DNA from: Bradyrhizobium sp. ISRA430
GTDB taxonomy: Bacteria > Pseudomonadota > Alphaproteobacteria > Rhizobiales > Xanthobacteraceae
Length of the DNA stretch: 64,000 nucleotides
Assembly (NCBI RefSeq): GCF_029909975.1
Contig: NZ_CP094516.1
Span: 4,712,001-4,776,000, forward strand
Reading direction: 5' to 3'
The notes under the pieces were generated by a model, which saw only the letters and a list, made by a program, of their open reading frames with translations, had not been told where the DNA came from and searched no databases. The translations under genes were made by a program, and so were the position numbers. Below, piece after piece: positions 13,292 to 22,380 of this stretch; position 1 is the stretch's first letter, and each line of letters starts with the position of its first letter.

Positions 13292-13347
13292 AGCATGCCT
13301 TAGGCTTGCCAAATCAATCAACGTAACTGCCACGGACGTTCCGCCCC

Positions 13348-13617
13348 GTGATCACCGCAGCGCAGCTTCGAGCCGCCCGCGCCTTGCTGGGAATCGACCA
13401 GCGCGAACTTGCCCAGCGCAGTTCGTTGTCGCTGCCGACGATCCAGCGCATGGAGGCCTCCGAAGGGGTGATCCGCGGCAATGTCGATTCCCTGATGAAG
13501 CTGGTCGAGGCGCTGTCGGCTGCCGGCATCGAGCTGATCGCCGAGGGGGCGACGTCGAGCGCCGGGGGCCGCGGTGTGCGGCTGAAGCCTCGCCCCCCGA
13601 GCTCAGGCGACCAATAG
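13348..13617 (+). CDS. small XRE-family helix-turn-helix regulator
   Basis: An 89-residue protein that is almost only a Cro/C1-type HTH: QLRAARALLGIDQRELAQRS then LSLPTIQRMEASEG (about residues 6-45). A polar Gly/Arg/Pro tail follows. The start codon is GTG. It lies 40 bases upstream of hyfB, in the same orientation, and 57 bases downstream of a perfect palindrome, so it is probably the first gene of the operon and its regulator. Orphan HTH proteins of this type are common in rhizobia, and the ligand is unknown. Confidence 0.8.
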   Translation: MITAAQLRAARALLGIDQRELAQRSSLSLPTIQRMEASEGVIRGNVDSLMKLVEALSAAGIELIAEGATSSAGGRGVRLKPRPPSSGDQ

Positions 13618-13657
13618 CGATGACGACGCGCGCACAGATCATGATCCGGGAGCGGCC

Positions 13658-15658
13658 ATGATCGCGGTGGCGCTATGGTCAGTGGCGGCTCTGCTGGCGC
13701 TGGCGCCTGCGGGAGTCCTGCTGTCGACGCGCCCGCACGGCTCGATCATCCTTTACGGCGGATGCCTGATCGCCACATCGACGCTATGTCTCACGGCGCT
13801 GTCCGATCTGCTCTATTTCCCGCATCTGACGCCGAGCGCGACACTGCCGATCGGCCTGCCCTGGCTCGGTGCCCATTTCCGGCTCGATGCGCTGTCCGCC
13901 TTCTTCCTCGTCGTCGTCAATCTCGGCGGCGCCGCTGCGAGCCTGTTCGCGCTCGGCTACGGCCGGCACGAGGACTCCCCCGGCCGCGTGCTGCCGTTCT
14001 ATCCTGCCTATCTCGCTGCGATGAACGTCGTCGTGCTGGCAAACGATGCCTTCAGCTTCCTGGTCGCCTGGGAATTCATGTCGCTGACCTCCTGGGCGAT
14101 GGTGGTGTCGCATCACCGGGAGGCCGAGAATGTCCGCGCCGGCTATGTCTATCTTCTGATGGCAAGTTTCGGCACGCTGGCGCTGCTGCTCGCCTTCGGC
14201 CTGCTCGCGAGCGACGCCGGTTACGATTTCGATGCGATCCGGGCCTCGCATCCTTCCGCTGCGCTGACCGGCATGGTGGTGATCCTCGTGCTGCTGGGTG
14301 CTGGCTCCAAGGCTGGCCTGGTGCCGCTGCACGCTTGGCTGCCGCTCGCCCATCCCGCGGCACCCAGCCACGTCTCCGGCCTCATGAGCGGCGTCATGAC
14401 CAAGGTCGCCGTCTACGGCTTCGTGCGCATCGTCTTTGACCTTCTGCCCGAACCGGTGTGGTGGTGGAGCCTGGTGGTGCTGCTGGTCGGCGGTCCGACG
14501 GCGACGCTGGGCGTGCTCTATGCGCTGATGCAGCGCGATATCAAGCGCGTGCTCGCCTATTCAACGATCGAGAATATCGGCATCATCTTCACCGGCCTCG
14601 GGCTGGCGCTGGCTTTCAAGGCGGAAGGGCTCGACTGGGTGGCCGCGCTCGCTTTCACCGCGGCGATGCTGCACGTCTTCAATCATGCGCTGTTCAAGAG
14701 CCTGTTGTTCTTCGGCGCCGGCGCGGTGCTGGGAGCAACCGGCGAGCGCGACATGGAGAAGCTCGGCGGGCTGATCCATCACATGCCGAAAACGGCGTTC
14801 GCGATGCTGGTCGGCTGCGTCGCGATCTCGGCGTTGCCGCCGTTCAACGGCTTCGTTTCGGAATGGCTGACCTTCCAGGCGATCCTGCTCTCACCGCAAC
14901 TGCCCTCCTGGGGTCTCAAGCTGGTCATTCCGGCGGTCGGCGGCTTGCTGGCGCTCGCGGCCGCCTTTGCCGCGGCCTGCTTCGTCAAGCTCTATGGCAT
15001 CAGCTTCCTCGGCCGGCCGCGTTCGGATGTTGCGGCGTCAGCGCGTGAGACCGACCGCTTCTCGCTGGCCGCGATGCTCATGCTTGCCGCCCTCTGCCTC
15101 GTTGCCGGAATCCTGCCCGGGCTGTTCATCGATGCGCTGGCGCCGGTGAGCAAGAATATGGTCGGCAACATCATGCCGAATCAGGTCGGATTGCAGTGGC
15201 TCACCATCGTGCCGATCGCGGAAAGCCGCAGCTCCTATAACGGCCTTCTGGTGTTCCTGTTCGCGGCACTGTGCGGCACGGTGGCGGCGTCAGCCATTCA
15301 CCGTCTCGCCTCCGACCGCTTACGCCGCGCGCCGGCCTGGGATTGCGGCTATCCCGATCCGAACCCGGCGATCCAGTACTCAGCCTCCAGCTTCTCGCAG
15401 CCGATCCGCCGCGTGTTCGGCAGCGTCATCTTTGCCGCACGCGAGATCGGCGAGATGCCGCCGCCGTCCTCGCCGCTTCCTGCGCGGCTCCGGGTCGAAC
15501 TGCACGATCTGATCTGGGAGGCGCTGTACGCGCCGGTTGCGAAGGTCATCGGCTTTGCGACGGACCGCATCAATATCCTGCAGTTCCTCACCATCCGCCG
15601 CTACCTCACGCTGGTCTTCGTCGCGCTCATCGTGCTGCTGCTGGTGGTGACACTGTGA
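13658..15658 (+). CDS. hyfB: HyfB-like proton-pumping membrane subunit (NuoL/N family)
   Basis: A 666-residue polytopic antiporter-like subunit as in hydrogenase-4 and complex I, expected to couple electron transfer to proton or sodium translocation in the inner membrane. Conserved features are the AWEFMSLTSW helix (Glu for pumping), the lysine helix in GAGSKAGLVPLHAWLP, and a second lysine in SGVMTKVAVYG. The C-terminal cytoplasmic segment has DCGYPDPNP and YSASSFSQPIRRVFG, which is specific for HyfB/HycC. GGGAG precedes the ATG by 5 bases. The stop overlaps the GTG start of hyfC. Confidence 0.9.
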   Translation: MIAVALWSVAALLALAPAGVLLSTRPHGSIILYGGCLIATSTLCLTALSDLLYFPHLTPSATLPIGLPWLGAHFRLDALSAFFLVVVNLGGAAASLFALGYGRHEDSPGRVLPFYPAYLAAMNVVVLANDAFSFLVAWEFMSLTSWAMVVSHHREAENVRAGYVYLLMASFGTLALLLAFGLLASDAGYDFDAIRASHPSAALTGMVVILVLLGAGSKAGLVPLHAWLPLAHPAAPSHVSGLMSGVMTKVAVYGFVRIVFDLLPEPVWWWSLVVLLVGGPTATLGVLYALMQRDIKRVLAYSTIENIGIIFTGLGLALAFKAEGLDWVAALAFTAAMLHVFNHALFKSLLFFGAGAVLGATGERDMEKLGGLIHHMPKTAFAMLVGCVAISALPPFNGFVSEWLTFQAILLSPQLPSWGLKLVIPAVGGLLALAAAFAAACFVKLYGISFLGRPRSDVAASARETDRFSLAAMLMLAALCLVAGILPGLFIDALAPVSKNMVGNIMPNQVGLQWLTIVPIAESRSSYNGLLVFLFAALCGTVAASAIHRLASDRLRRAPAWDCGYPDPNPAIQYSASSFSQPIRRVFGSVIFAAREIGEMPPPSSPLPARLRVELHDLIWEALYAPVAKVIGFATDRINILQFLTIRRYLTLVFVALIVLLLVVTL

Positions 15659-16611
15659 GCGCGCTGCGCGACATCCTCTCCCAGGGCGCCCAGATGTCGC
15701 TGGTGCTGGGGCTCGCGCCGCTGCTGACGGGTTTCGTACGGAAGGTGAAGGCCCGGCTGCTACGCCGGCGCGGGCCGCCACTGCTCCAGCCCTATCGCGA
15801 CCTCATTCGCCTGATGCGCAAGGACGTCGTGCTCGCGGACAACGCATCCTGGCTGTTCCGCATCATTCCCTATCTGATCTTCGCGGGCACCTGGGTCGCC
15901 GCCTCGCTGGTGCCGACTTTCGGCAACGGCCTGTTGTTCTCCTGGACCGCCGATCTCATCGCCATCATTGCGCTGCTCGGGAGCGCCCGTTTCTTCCAAG
16001 CGCTCGCAGGCATGGACGTCGGCACCGCCTTCGGTGGCATCGGCTCCAGCCGTGAGGTCATGATCGCCTCCCTCGCCGAGCCCGCGATGCTGATCACGGT
16101 GTTCTCGGTTGCGATGATCGCCGGCTCGACGCAGCTCTCCTACGTGGCCGAGTTCATGGGCTCTGACGCGGTCGGTCTGCGTGTGTCGCTGGGCATGGCG
16201 TTCGTGGCACTGACCATCGTAGCGCTGGCGGAGAATGCTCGTATCCCCGTCGATAACCCCGCCACCCATCTCGAACTCACCATGGTGCACGAGGCCATGG
16301 TGCTGGAATATTCGGGGCGGCATCTCGCGCTGATCGATCTGTCGTCGCAGCTCAAGCTCCTGCTCTATGTCTCGCTGATCGCCTGCGTGTTCATGCCATG
16401 GGGTACGGCGACTGCGGACGCGAGCATTGCGAGGCTCGTCTTTGGCGCGCTGCTCTATTTCGGCAAGCTGATGGTACTTGGCTTTTTGCTCGCCGTGTTC
16501 GAGACCGCAATCGCCAAGATGCGCGTGTTCCGGATTCCCGAGTTCTTGGGCGCGGCGCTGATGCTGGCGTTGCTTGCCACCCTTGCGCGCTTCGTGTCGG
16601 GGAGCCTCTAA
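15655..16611 (+). CDS. hyfC: HyfC-like membrane subunit (NuoH family)
   Basis: About 318 residues. This is the NuoH/HyfC membrane anchor that joins the peripheral arm to the pump modules. The conserved cytoplasmic loop RRRGPPLLQPYRDLIRLMRK is near residue 35, and the ENARIPVDNPATHLELTM loop near 195-215 carries the acidic residues typical of this family. The start is GTG at 15655, overlapping the hyfB stop (GTGA). A longer in-frame extension exists upstream, but it would lie inside hyfB and lacks family similarity. It is followed 3 bases later by hyfE. Confidence 0.9.
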   Translation: MSALRDILSQGAQMSLVLGLAPLLTGFVRKVKARLLRRRGPPLLQPYRDLIRLMRKDVVLADNASWLFRIIPYLIFAGTWVAASLVPTFGNGLLFSWTADLIAIIALLGSARFFQALAGMDVGTAFGGIGSSREVMIASLAEPAMLITVFSVAMIAGSTQLSYVAEFMGSDAVGLRVSLGMAFVALTIVALAENARIPVDNPATHLELTMVHEAMVLEYSGRHLALIDLSSQLKLLLYVSLIACVFMPWGTATADASIARLVFGALLYFGKLMVLGFLLAVFETAIAKMRVFRIPEFLGAALMLALLATLARFVSGSL

Positions 16612-16614
16612 GAG

Positions 16615-17277
16615 ATGAGCAGCCTGCAATTCGACATCGCCCACCTGCTCGCCGGCTCCCTTGTGCTGGCGAGTTTCATGATGCTCTACCAGGACCGGCT
16701 CTATGCGCTGCTCAATGTCTATGCGCTGCATGCCGGCGTGCTGGCGCTGTCGGTGGCCTGGCAGGCCTATGTGCAGCAAGCGCCGCATCTCTATCTCACG
16801 GCGCTGATCGCGCTCGTCTTCAAGGCCATCATCATCCCGGTGGCGCTGCACCGGATCATCAGGCGACTCGGCATCCACCGCGAGATCGAGAACGTGATCG
16901 GCATCGGGCTGACCATGCTGGCCGGCATCGGCCTCGTCGCGCTGTCGATGGTGGTGATGTTGCGGGTGACGCCAGGTGCCGATGCACTCGCGCGCGAGGA
17001 CCTTGCCTTCGCGCTGTCGGTGGTGCTGCTGGGGCTCCTGATCATGGTCACCCGGCGCAACGCCGTGAGCCAGGTCGTCGGCTTCATGTCGCTGGAGAAC
17101 GGGCTGGTTCTGGCGGCAACCGGCGCCAAGGGCATGCCGCTGGTGGTCGAAATCAGCGTCGCCTTCTCGGTGCTGATCGCCTTCATCGTGATCGGCATCT
17201 TCCTGTTCCGCATCCGCGAGCGTTTTGACAGCGTGGACGTGCAGGCGCTTGATCGTTTTCGCGGAGAGCGGCGATGA
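16615..17277 (+). CDS. hyfE: HyfE-like membrane subunit
   Basis: A 220-residue hydrophobic protein with about six or seven transmembrane segments, matching hydrogenase-4 component E, whose C-terminal half resembles NuoK. VTRRNAVSQVVGFMSLENGL (about residues 142-161) is the diagnostic motif, with the NuoK-like Glu. It is placed between the NuoH-like and second NuoL-like subunits, as in hyf operons. The stop overlaps the start of hyfF (ATGA), pointing to coupled synthesis. Confidence 0.88.
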   Translation: MSSLQFDIAHLLAGSLVLASFMMLYQDRLYALLNVYALHAGVLALSVAWQAYVQQAPHLYLTALIALVFKAIIIPVALHRIIRRLGIHREIENVIGIGLTMLAGIGLVALSMVVMLRVTPGADALAREDLAFALSVVLLGLLIMVTRRNAVSQVVGFMSLENGLVLAATGAKGMPLVVEISVAFSVLIAFIVIGIFLFRIRERFDSVDVQALDRFRGERR

Positions 17278-18713
17278 GCATCGACGCCCTCAGCGCCATC
17301 CTCCTGATCCCGGCCGTCTCGGCCGCGCTGCTGGCCATTTTGCCCGGCTACCGGCAGACGGCGAAGCTGAACGTGGTGGCAGCGCTCGCGACCTTCCTTA
17401 CTTCGCTCTCGCTGTTCGTGGTCGAGCCGGTGTCCGGGCAGTATCTGCTGGTGGACGACCTCAACAAGGTCTTCATCGTGTTGACCACCTTCGTCAGCTT
17501 CACCACATCGGTGTTCAGCGCGAGCTATATCCAGCACGAGATCGAGACCGGGCGCCTGGCGCCGGCCTTCCTGCGCTTCTACCACGCGATGTACCAGACG
17601 CTGATGCTCGCGATGAACCTCGCGCTCGTCGCCAACAATATCGGCCTGATGTGGGTTGCGGTCGAGGTGGCGACGCTGACGACCGTGCTGATGGTCGGCA
17701 TCTACCGCACCCACGAGGCGCTGGAAGCCGCCTGGAAATATTTCATCCTCGGTAGCGTCGGCATCGCGCTCGCGCTGTTCGGCACGATTCTGGTCTATAT
17801 GGCGGCTCGCCCCGTGGTGGGCGAGGGGCTGGACGGCATGGTGTGGACGGTGCTGGTGAAGCACGCCGCACAGTTCGACCCGGCGTTGCTCAACGTCGCA
17901 TTCGTCTTCCTCCTGCTCGGGTACGGCACCAAAGTCGGCCTCGCACCGCTGCACGCCTGGCTGCCGGATGCGCATGCCGAGGGCCCGACGCCGATCTCGG
18001 CGGTGCTGTCCGGCCTGCTGCTCAATGTCGCGCTCTATGCGCTCCTGCGCTTCAAGATGATGCTCGCGGTCAACTCCGCGGCGATCGCGCCGGGTCCGCT
18101 GATGGTGACCATGGGCCTGATCTCGGTGATCTTCGCCGCGCTGATGCTGTACCGGCGCCGCGACATCAAGCGGATGTTCGCCTATTCCTCGATCGAGCAT
18201 ATGGGCATCATCGTCTTCGCCTTCGGCATGGGCGGGCCGCTCGCGAATTTCGCAGGGCTGTTGCACATGACCATGCATTCGCTGACCAAGTCGGCGATCT
18301 TCTTCGCGGTCGGCCATATCGCACAGGTCAAGGGCACACAGAAGATCGCCGATATCGGCGGGCTCACGGCGACCAACCCCGCGCTCGGCTGGGGCCTGAT
18401 GCTCGGCGTCATCGCCATCGTCGGGCTGCCGCCGCTCGGCATCTTCATGAGCGAGTTTCTGGTGGTGAGCTCGACTTTCGCCCGCGCCCCCTGGCTGACG
18501 GTAATCCTGGTACTCGGCATCATCATCGCGCTCGGCGGGCTCTTCTTGCGGGTCGGCGCGGTGATGTTCGGCGAGGCGAAAGGCAAGACCGCGCCCGCGG
18601 AAGCCTCCTATGTGCCAATGTTCACGCATCTCGGATTGGTGCTGATGGCCGGCATCTATCTGCCGCCGGCGCTGGTCACCGGATTCCAGAACGTCGCGAA
18701 GCTCCTGGGGTAA
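17274..18713 (+). CDS. hyfF: HyfF-like proton-pumping membrane subunit (NuoL/N family)
   Basis: A 479-residue second antiporter-like subunit. Visible features are GLMWVAVEVATLTTVLMVGIY (pump Glu), the lysine helix YGTKVGLAPLHAWLPDAHAE with the TPISAVLSG loop after it, and RDIKRMFAYSSIEHMG. All expected charged pump residues of the family are present, so the complex looks capable of ion translocation. It overlaps hyfE by 4 bases and is 3 bases before hyfG. No HyfD-like third pump subunit is encoded. Confidence 0.9.
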   Translation: MSIDALSAILLIPAVSAALLAILPGYRQTAKLNVVAALATFLTSLSLFVVEPVSGQYLLVDDLNKVFIVLTTFVSFTTSVFSASYIQHEIETGRLAPAFLRFYHAMYQTLMLAMNLALVANNIGLMWVAVEVATLTTVLMVGIYRTHEALEAAWKYFILGSVGIALALFGTILVYMAARPVVGEGLDGMVWTVLVKHAAQFDPALLNVAFVFLLLGYGTKVGLAPLHAWLPDAHAEGPTPISAVLSGLLLNVALYALLRFKMMLAVNSAAIAPGPLMVTMGLISVIFAALMLYRRRDIKRMFAYSSIEHMGIIVFAFGMGGPLANFAGLLHMTMHSLTKSAIFFAVGHIAQVKGTQKIADIGGLTATNPALGWGLMLGVIAIVGLPPLGIFMSEFLVVSSTFARAPWLTVILVLGIIIALGGLFLRVGAVMFGEAKGKTAPAEASYVPMFTHLGLVLMAGIYLPPALVTGFQNVAKLLG

Positions 18714-18716
18714 GCG

Positions 18717-20231
18717 ATGGGCATCCTCGACGGCATCCCCCATGTCAGTGCGGCGTTGTCGCACCGGCCCTGGCCGCGCGCGGTCGTGACGGAGGCGGGC
18801 TGGCAGGCGGCGATCGATCGACTGGTCGAGGGAGGCCTCACACTGCTCGGCTTCTGGGGCGAGCCGACCGCGGTGCATATGGCAATGCTCGATGCAGGCT
18901 CGGCCGAGATCGCGGTCGTCAGCTATGAGTGTACGGCCGGCACATTTCCGAGCGTCGCCAGCCGTCATCCGCCGGCGCTGCGGCTGGAGCGGACCATCCA
19001 TGATCTGTTCGGCCTTGCTCCAACCCTCGCCGACGATCTGCGGCCATGGCTCGACCACTATGCCTGGGGCAAATCCTATCCGCTCTCCGGCCGCAACACA
19101 TCGCGCGACGCACGGCCGTACCAATTCCTGCCGGCCGAGGGCGAGGCGTTGCATCAGGTGGCGGTCGGCCCCGTCCATGCCGGGACCATCGAGCCCGGCC
19201 ATTTCCGCTTCACCGCCAATGGCGAGCATGTGGTGCGGCTGGAGCAGTGGCTCGGCTACACCCACAAGGGCATCGAGTCGCTGATGCAGGGCGCGAGCCT
19301 CGAGGCCGCGGCAAAACTCGCCAACCGCACCTCCGGCGATAGCGCCGTCGCCTATGCCTTCGGCTTTGCGCGTGCCGTGGAAGCGGCACTGCAGATCGAG
19401 GCGCCGAGACGGGCGACCCTTTTGCGGGCGCTGATGGCGGAACTGGAGCGGCTCGCCAATCATCTGGGCGACATCGGGGCCATCTGCAACGACGCTTCGT
19501 TCGCGCTGATGCATGCCCAGACCGGCATTTTGCGTGAGCGCTGCTTGCGCGCTGCGAATGTCGCGTTCGGCCATCGCCTGATGATGGATGTCATCGTGCC
19601 CGGTGGCGTGACGCGCGACATTGCGGCGGACGGCGTATCCGCGCTACGCGCGCTGCTCGCGGAACTACAAAAGGTCTTTCCGCGCTTGATCGAGCTCTAT
19701 GACAACACGGCGTCCCTACAGGACCGCACCGTCACCACGGGCATCGTGAAGGCGGAATATGCGCGCCAGTTTGGCGCCGGCGGTTATGTCGGCCGCGCCT
19801 CGGGCCGCGATTTCGATGCGCGGCGGGCGACTGCCTACCCGCCTTACCACGCGTTATCGTTCGAGGTGCCGGTCCTGCAGGCCGGTGACGTGAACGCGCG
19901 GGTCTGGATCAGAATCCGCGAGGTCGAGCAGAGCATCGTGTTGATCGAGCAGATCCTCGACCAACTTGGGCCGGGAGAGCTCGAAACAGCGCTACCTGCC
20001 AGGATCGGCCACGGTGCTTGTGAAGGCATGACGCTCACTGAGGCCTTCCGCGGCGACGTTCTGGTGTGGCTGCGGCTCGATGGCGCGTTGCGCGTGGAAC
20101 GCTGCCACCTGCGCGACGCGTCGTGGTTCCAGTGGCCGCTGCTGGAAACCGCGATCGAGGGCAACATCATTGCCGACTTCCCGCTCTGCAATAAGTCGTT
20201 CAACTGTTCCTATTCGGGCGTGGACCTCTAA
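18717..20231 (+). CDS. hyfG: HyfG-like large subunit lacking the NiFe-site cysteines
   Basis: 504 residues: an N-terminal NuoC-like domain (about 1-140) fused to a NuoD/hydrogenase large-subunit domain. The fold landmarks are intact (GYTHKGIE, RATLLRALMAELERLANHLGD, MMDVIVPGG). In true group 4 NiFe hydrogenases the N-terminal motif is RxCGxC. Here residues 204-209 read RTSGDS, so Ser206 and Ser209 replace both cysteines. The C-terminal DPCxxC becomes NKSFNC (492-497), keeping only Cys497. Nickel binding as in hydrogenases is therefore unlikely. The protein best fits the energy-converting hydrogenase-related (Ehr) group. The assignment rests on by-eye alignment. Confidence 0.87.
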   Translation: MGILDGIPHVSAALSHRPWPRAVVTEAGWQAAIDRLVEGGLTLLGFWGEPTAVHMAMLDAGSAEIAVVSYECTAGTFPSVASRHPPALRLERTIHDLFGLAPTLADDLRPWLDHYAWGKSYPLSGRNTSRDARPYQFLPAEGEALHQVAVGPVHAGTIEPGHFRFTANGEHVVRLEQWLGYTHKGIESLMQGASLEAAAKLANRTSGDSAVAYAFGFARAVEAALQIEAPRRATLLRALMAELERLANHLGDIGAICNDASFALMHAQTGILRERCLRAANVAFGHRLMMDVIVPGGVTRDIAADGVSALRALLAELQKVFPRLIELYDNTASLQDRTVTTGIVKAEYARQFGAGGYVGRASGRDFDARRATAYPPYHALSFEVPVLQAGDVNARVWIRIREVEQSIVLIEQILDQLGPGELETALPARIGHGACEGMTLTEAFRGDVLVWLRLDGALRVERCHLRDASWFQWPLLETAIEGNIIADFPLCNKSFNCSYSGVDL

Positions 20232-20234
20232 ACC

Positions 20235-20759
20235 ATGCGCAAGACCCTGCTCGAAAGCCTCACCCATGGTTCGCTGACGGAGCCCGCGCCGGCGCCGGAC
20301 GATTCGGCGCTGGCAGAGCTTGCAACGAAGGTCGACCGCGCCGCCCAGGCCAGGCTTGGGCGTTCTCTTGCCATTCGCCAGGTCGATGCCGGGTCCTGCA
20401 ACGGCTGCGAGCTGGAGATCCACGCGCTGTCCAACGCCTTCTACGACATCGAACGTTTCGGCCTGCGCTTCGTCGCCTCGCCGCGCCATGCCGACGTGCT
20501 GCTGGTCACAGGTCCCGTGACCAAGAACATGCGGCAGGCGCTGGAGCGGACCTACAACGCGACGCCCGATCCGAAATGGGTCGTCGCGGTCGGCGGCTGC
20601 GCGATCGATGGCGGCATTTTCAAAGGCAGCTACGCGAGCGTCGGCGGCGTGTCCGCGGTCGTGCCGGTGGATCTGCACATCAACGGTTGCCCACCGTCGC
20701 CGACGGACTTGTTGAAGGGCCTGCTCGCGCTGCTCGAGCACGTCGGCGGGAAGGGGTGA
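20235..20759 (+). CDS. hyfI: HyfI-like small subunit (NuoB family, one [4Fe-4S] cluster)
   Basis: A 174-residue NuoB/hydrogenase small-subunit protein with all four ligands of the N2-type cluster: Cys55 and Cys58 in SCNGCELE, Cys122 in GGCAIDGG and Cys152 in NGCPPSP. The CxxC spacing is of the hydrogenase type, unlike the adjacent cysteines of complex I NuoB. So the electron-transfer cluster is preserved even though the partner large subunit has lost its metal ligands. It is last in the operon. No ferredoxin-like HyfA or HyfH, formate dehydrogenase or maturation protease follows. Confidence 0.9.
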   Translation: MRKTLLESLTHGSLTEPAPAPDDSALAELATKVDRAAQARLGRSLAIRQVDAGSCNGCELEIHALSNAFYDIERFGLRFVASPRHADVLLVTGPVTKNMRQALERTYNATPDPKWVVAVGGCAIDGGIFKGSYASVGGVSAVVPVDLHINGCPPSPTDLLKGLLALLEHVGGKG

Positions 20760-20798
20760 GCGGCTCGCAATGACGCGGCACGCTTGCCACATTCCCGG

Positions 20799-20902
20799 CG
20801 TCATCGCCGGACCTTGATCGGGCGATCCAGTATTCCAGAGACAGTGCGAGGATACGGAGACGCCGCGGCGTACTGGATTCCCCGCTTTCGCGGGGAACGA
20901 CA
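20799..20902. repeat. palindromic intergenic repeat
   Basis: Inverse-orientation copy of the element at 8769-8871. GCGTCATCGCCGG opens it, followed by CGGGCGATCCAGTATTCCAGA, then GGCGTACTGGATTCCCCGC and CGCGGGGAACGAC at the far end. It fills the gap between convergent hyfI and the glycerate kinase gene, where it could stop both transcripts. Confidence 0.65.
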
Positions 20903-20947
20903 GCGCGTCGAGGGCTGGCCCCGCGACGACGCCGGATCAAGCGCGCT

Positions 20948-22231
20948 TCAATCCACCAAAATCACCCTGATGTCGTTCACGTTGGTCAGCGTCGGGCCCG
21001 GCAGCAAGAGGTCGCCGGTCGCTTCGAAGAACGCGGAGGCATCATTGTTGGCGAGGTAGGCCTGCGGCTCCAGCCCCTGCGCCCTCATCTTCACAAATGT
21101 CGCCGCGTCGATCAGCGCGCCGGCAGGATCAGTGGGCTTACCAGCGCCGCCGTCGGCGCCGTCGGTGTCGCCGGCCAGCGCCGCGATGCCGGTGGTGTCC
21201 TTCAACAGATCCGCAAGCGCCAGCGCGTATTCCTGGTTCGGGCCGCCGCGCCCATTGCCGCGCACGGTCACCGTGAGCTCGCCACCGGAGAGGATCGCGA
21301 CGCGCTTGCCGGCCGCGCGCGCCTGCAGCGCGCGTTTGGCGTGATCGGCCGCGACTTCGCGCGCCTCGCCCTCGAGATCGGCACCGAGATCGATCGTCTC
21401 AAAGCCCGCCTCTTTCGCGAGCTTCACTGCTGCGTCGAGCGATTGCTTCGGGCGGGCGATCAGCTCGAAATGCGCGCGCGCGAAGGCTGCGTCACCCGGT
21501 TTGCAGCTTTCATTGCCGGCATCGTCGAGCGCGCGGCGCACGGCTTCGTCGATCTGAAGCCCGTACTTCGCCACGATGGCACGCGCATCCGCAAGCGTGG
21601 TCGGATCCGGCACCGTGGGCCCGGAGGCGATCGCGGAGGCCTCGTCATGCGGCACGTCGGAGATCGCGAGCGTCACGATCTCGGCGGCGTTCCGCCCCGC
21701 ACGCGCGAGCCGGCCGCCCTTGATGCGCGACAGGTGCTTGCGCACCGTGTTGACCTCGCCGATCGGCGCGCCGGAGCGCAACAGCGCTTTGTTGACCGCC
21801 TGCTTCTGCGCGAAGCTGATCCCCTCGACCGGCGCGATCCAGTTTGCCGAGCCGCCGCCGGTGAGCAGCACCAGGAGAAGATCGTCCGGCCCGGCCTGTC
21901 GCGCGAGCTCGAGGGTATCGGCGGCGCCCTTGAGGCCGGCCTCGTCGGGCACGGGATGTCCAGCCTCGACCACCCGGATGCGCCGCGTCGGCACGCCATA
22001 GCCGTGGCGGGTGGTGGCGATGCCGACCAGCCGCTCCGGCGCAAGATGGAGTTCGTCGAGATAGTGCCGCTCCGCAGCCGCAGCCATGGCGCCAGCGCCC
22101 TTGCCGGCGGCAAGGCAGATCACGCGCCCCTTGGGGATGGGCCGCAGGTGCGGCGCCAGAACCACGTCGGGATGGGCGGCGGCGACGGCAGCATCGTAGA
22201 GCGCACGGAGAAGAGGACGTCGATCGGTCAT
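20948..22231 (-). CDS. glycerate 2-kinase (MOFRL family)
   Basis: About 427 residues, the usual length for type II glycerate kinases (GckA/TtuD family). These phosphorylate D-glycerate to 2-phosphoglycerate and feed glyoxylate, serine or tartrate breakdown into glycolysis. Visible are the N-terminal AAGKGAGAMAAAAE, the glycine loop LLTGGGSANW, and the C-terminal MOFRL segment ILSGGELTVTVRGNGRGGPNQEYAL with GDTDGADG. I chose the ATG at 22231 (MTDRRPLL). The upstream extension is Arg/Pro-rich and not family-like. It is often misnamed hydroxypyruvate reductase. It stands alone, convergent with hyfI. Confidence 0.9.
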   Translation of the reverse strand: MTDRRPLLRALYDAAVAAAHPDVVLAPHLRPIPKGRVICLAAGKGAGAMAAAAERHYLDELHLAPERLVGIATTRHGYGVPTRRIRVVEAGHPVPDEAGLKGAADTLELARQAGPDDLLLVLLTGGGSANWIAPVEGISFAQKQAVNKALLRSGAPIGEVNTVRKHLSRIKGGRLARAGRNAAEIVTLAISDVPHDEASAIASGPTVPDPTTLADARAIVAKYGLQIDEAVRRALDDAGNESCKPGDAAFARAHFELIARPKQSLDAAVKLAKEAGFETIDLGADLEGEAREVAADHAKRALQARAAGKRVAILSGGELTVTVRGNGRGGPNQEYALALADLLKDTTGIAALAGDTDGADGGAGKPTDPAGALIDAATFVKMRAQGLEPQAYLANNDASAFFEATGDLLLPGPTLTNVNDIRVILVD

Positions 22232-22380
22232 TGGCGAGGGCCTTCGGCGGACTGGAGTGACCGGCGAGTGCGCGATGCGGCTCGCCACTCACCTGCCTAG
22301 CGCATCATGCGGGAAAGCGTAAGCGGGCTTTGCGATCATTCGATTGTGCAATCGCGTGACGATAATCCGCACGCAACTGA

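Noticed and set aside
16791..19574. 927-codon minus-strand open frame opposite hyfE-hyfG
   Set aside because: Composition is His/Gln/Arg/Asp-rich without domain features, and the plus strand carries four clear overlapping genes. It is a shadow frame.
13658..20759. Functional formate hydrogenlyase or NiFe hydrogenase
   Set aside because: Three of four nickel-ligand cysteines are missing, and no formate dehydrogenase, ferredoxin subunit or maturation gene is present.
20760..20947. Small coding gene in the gap after hyfI
   Set aside because: The only open frame runs through the palindromic repeat and lacks a ribosome-binding site.
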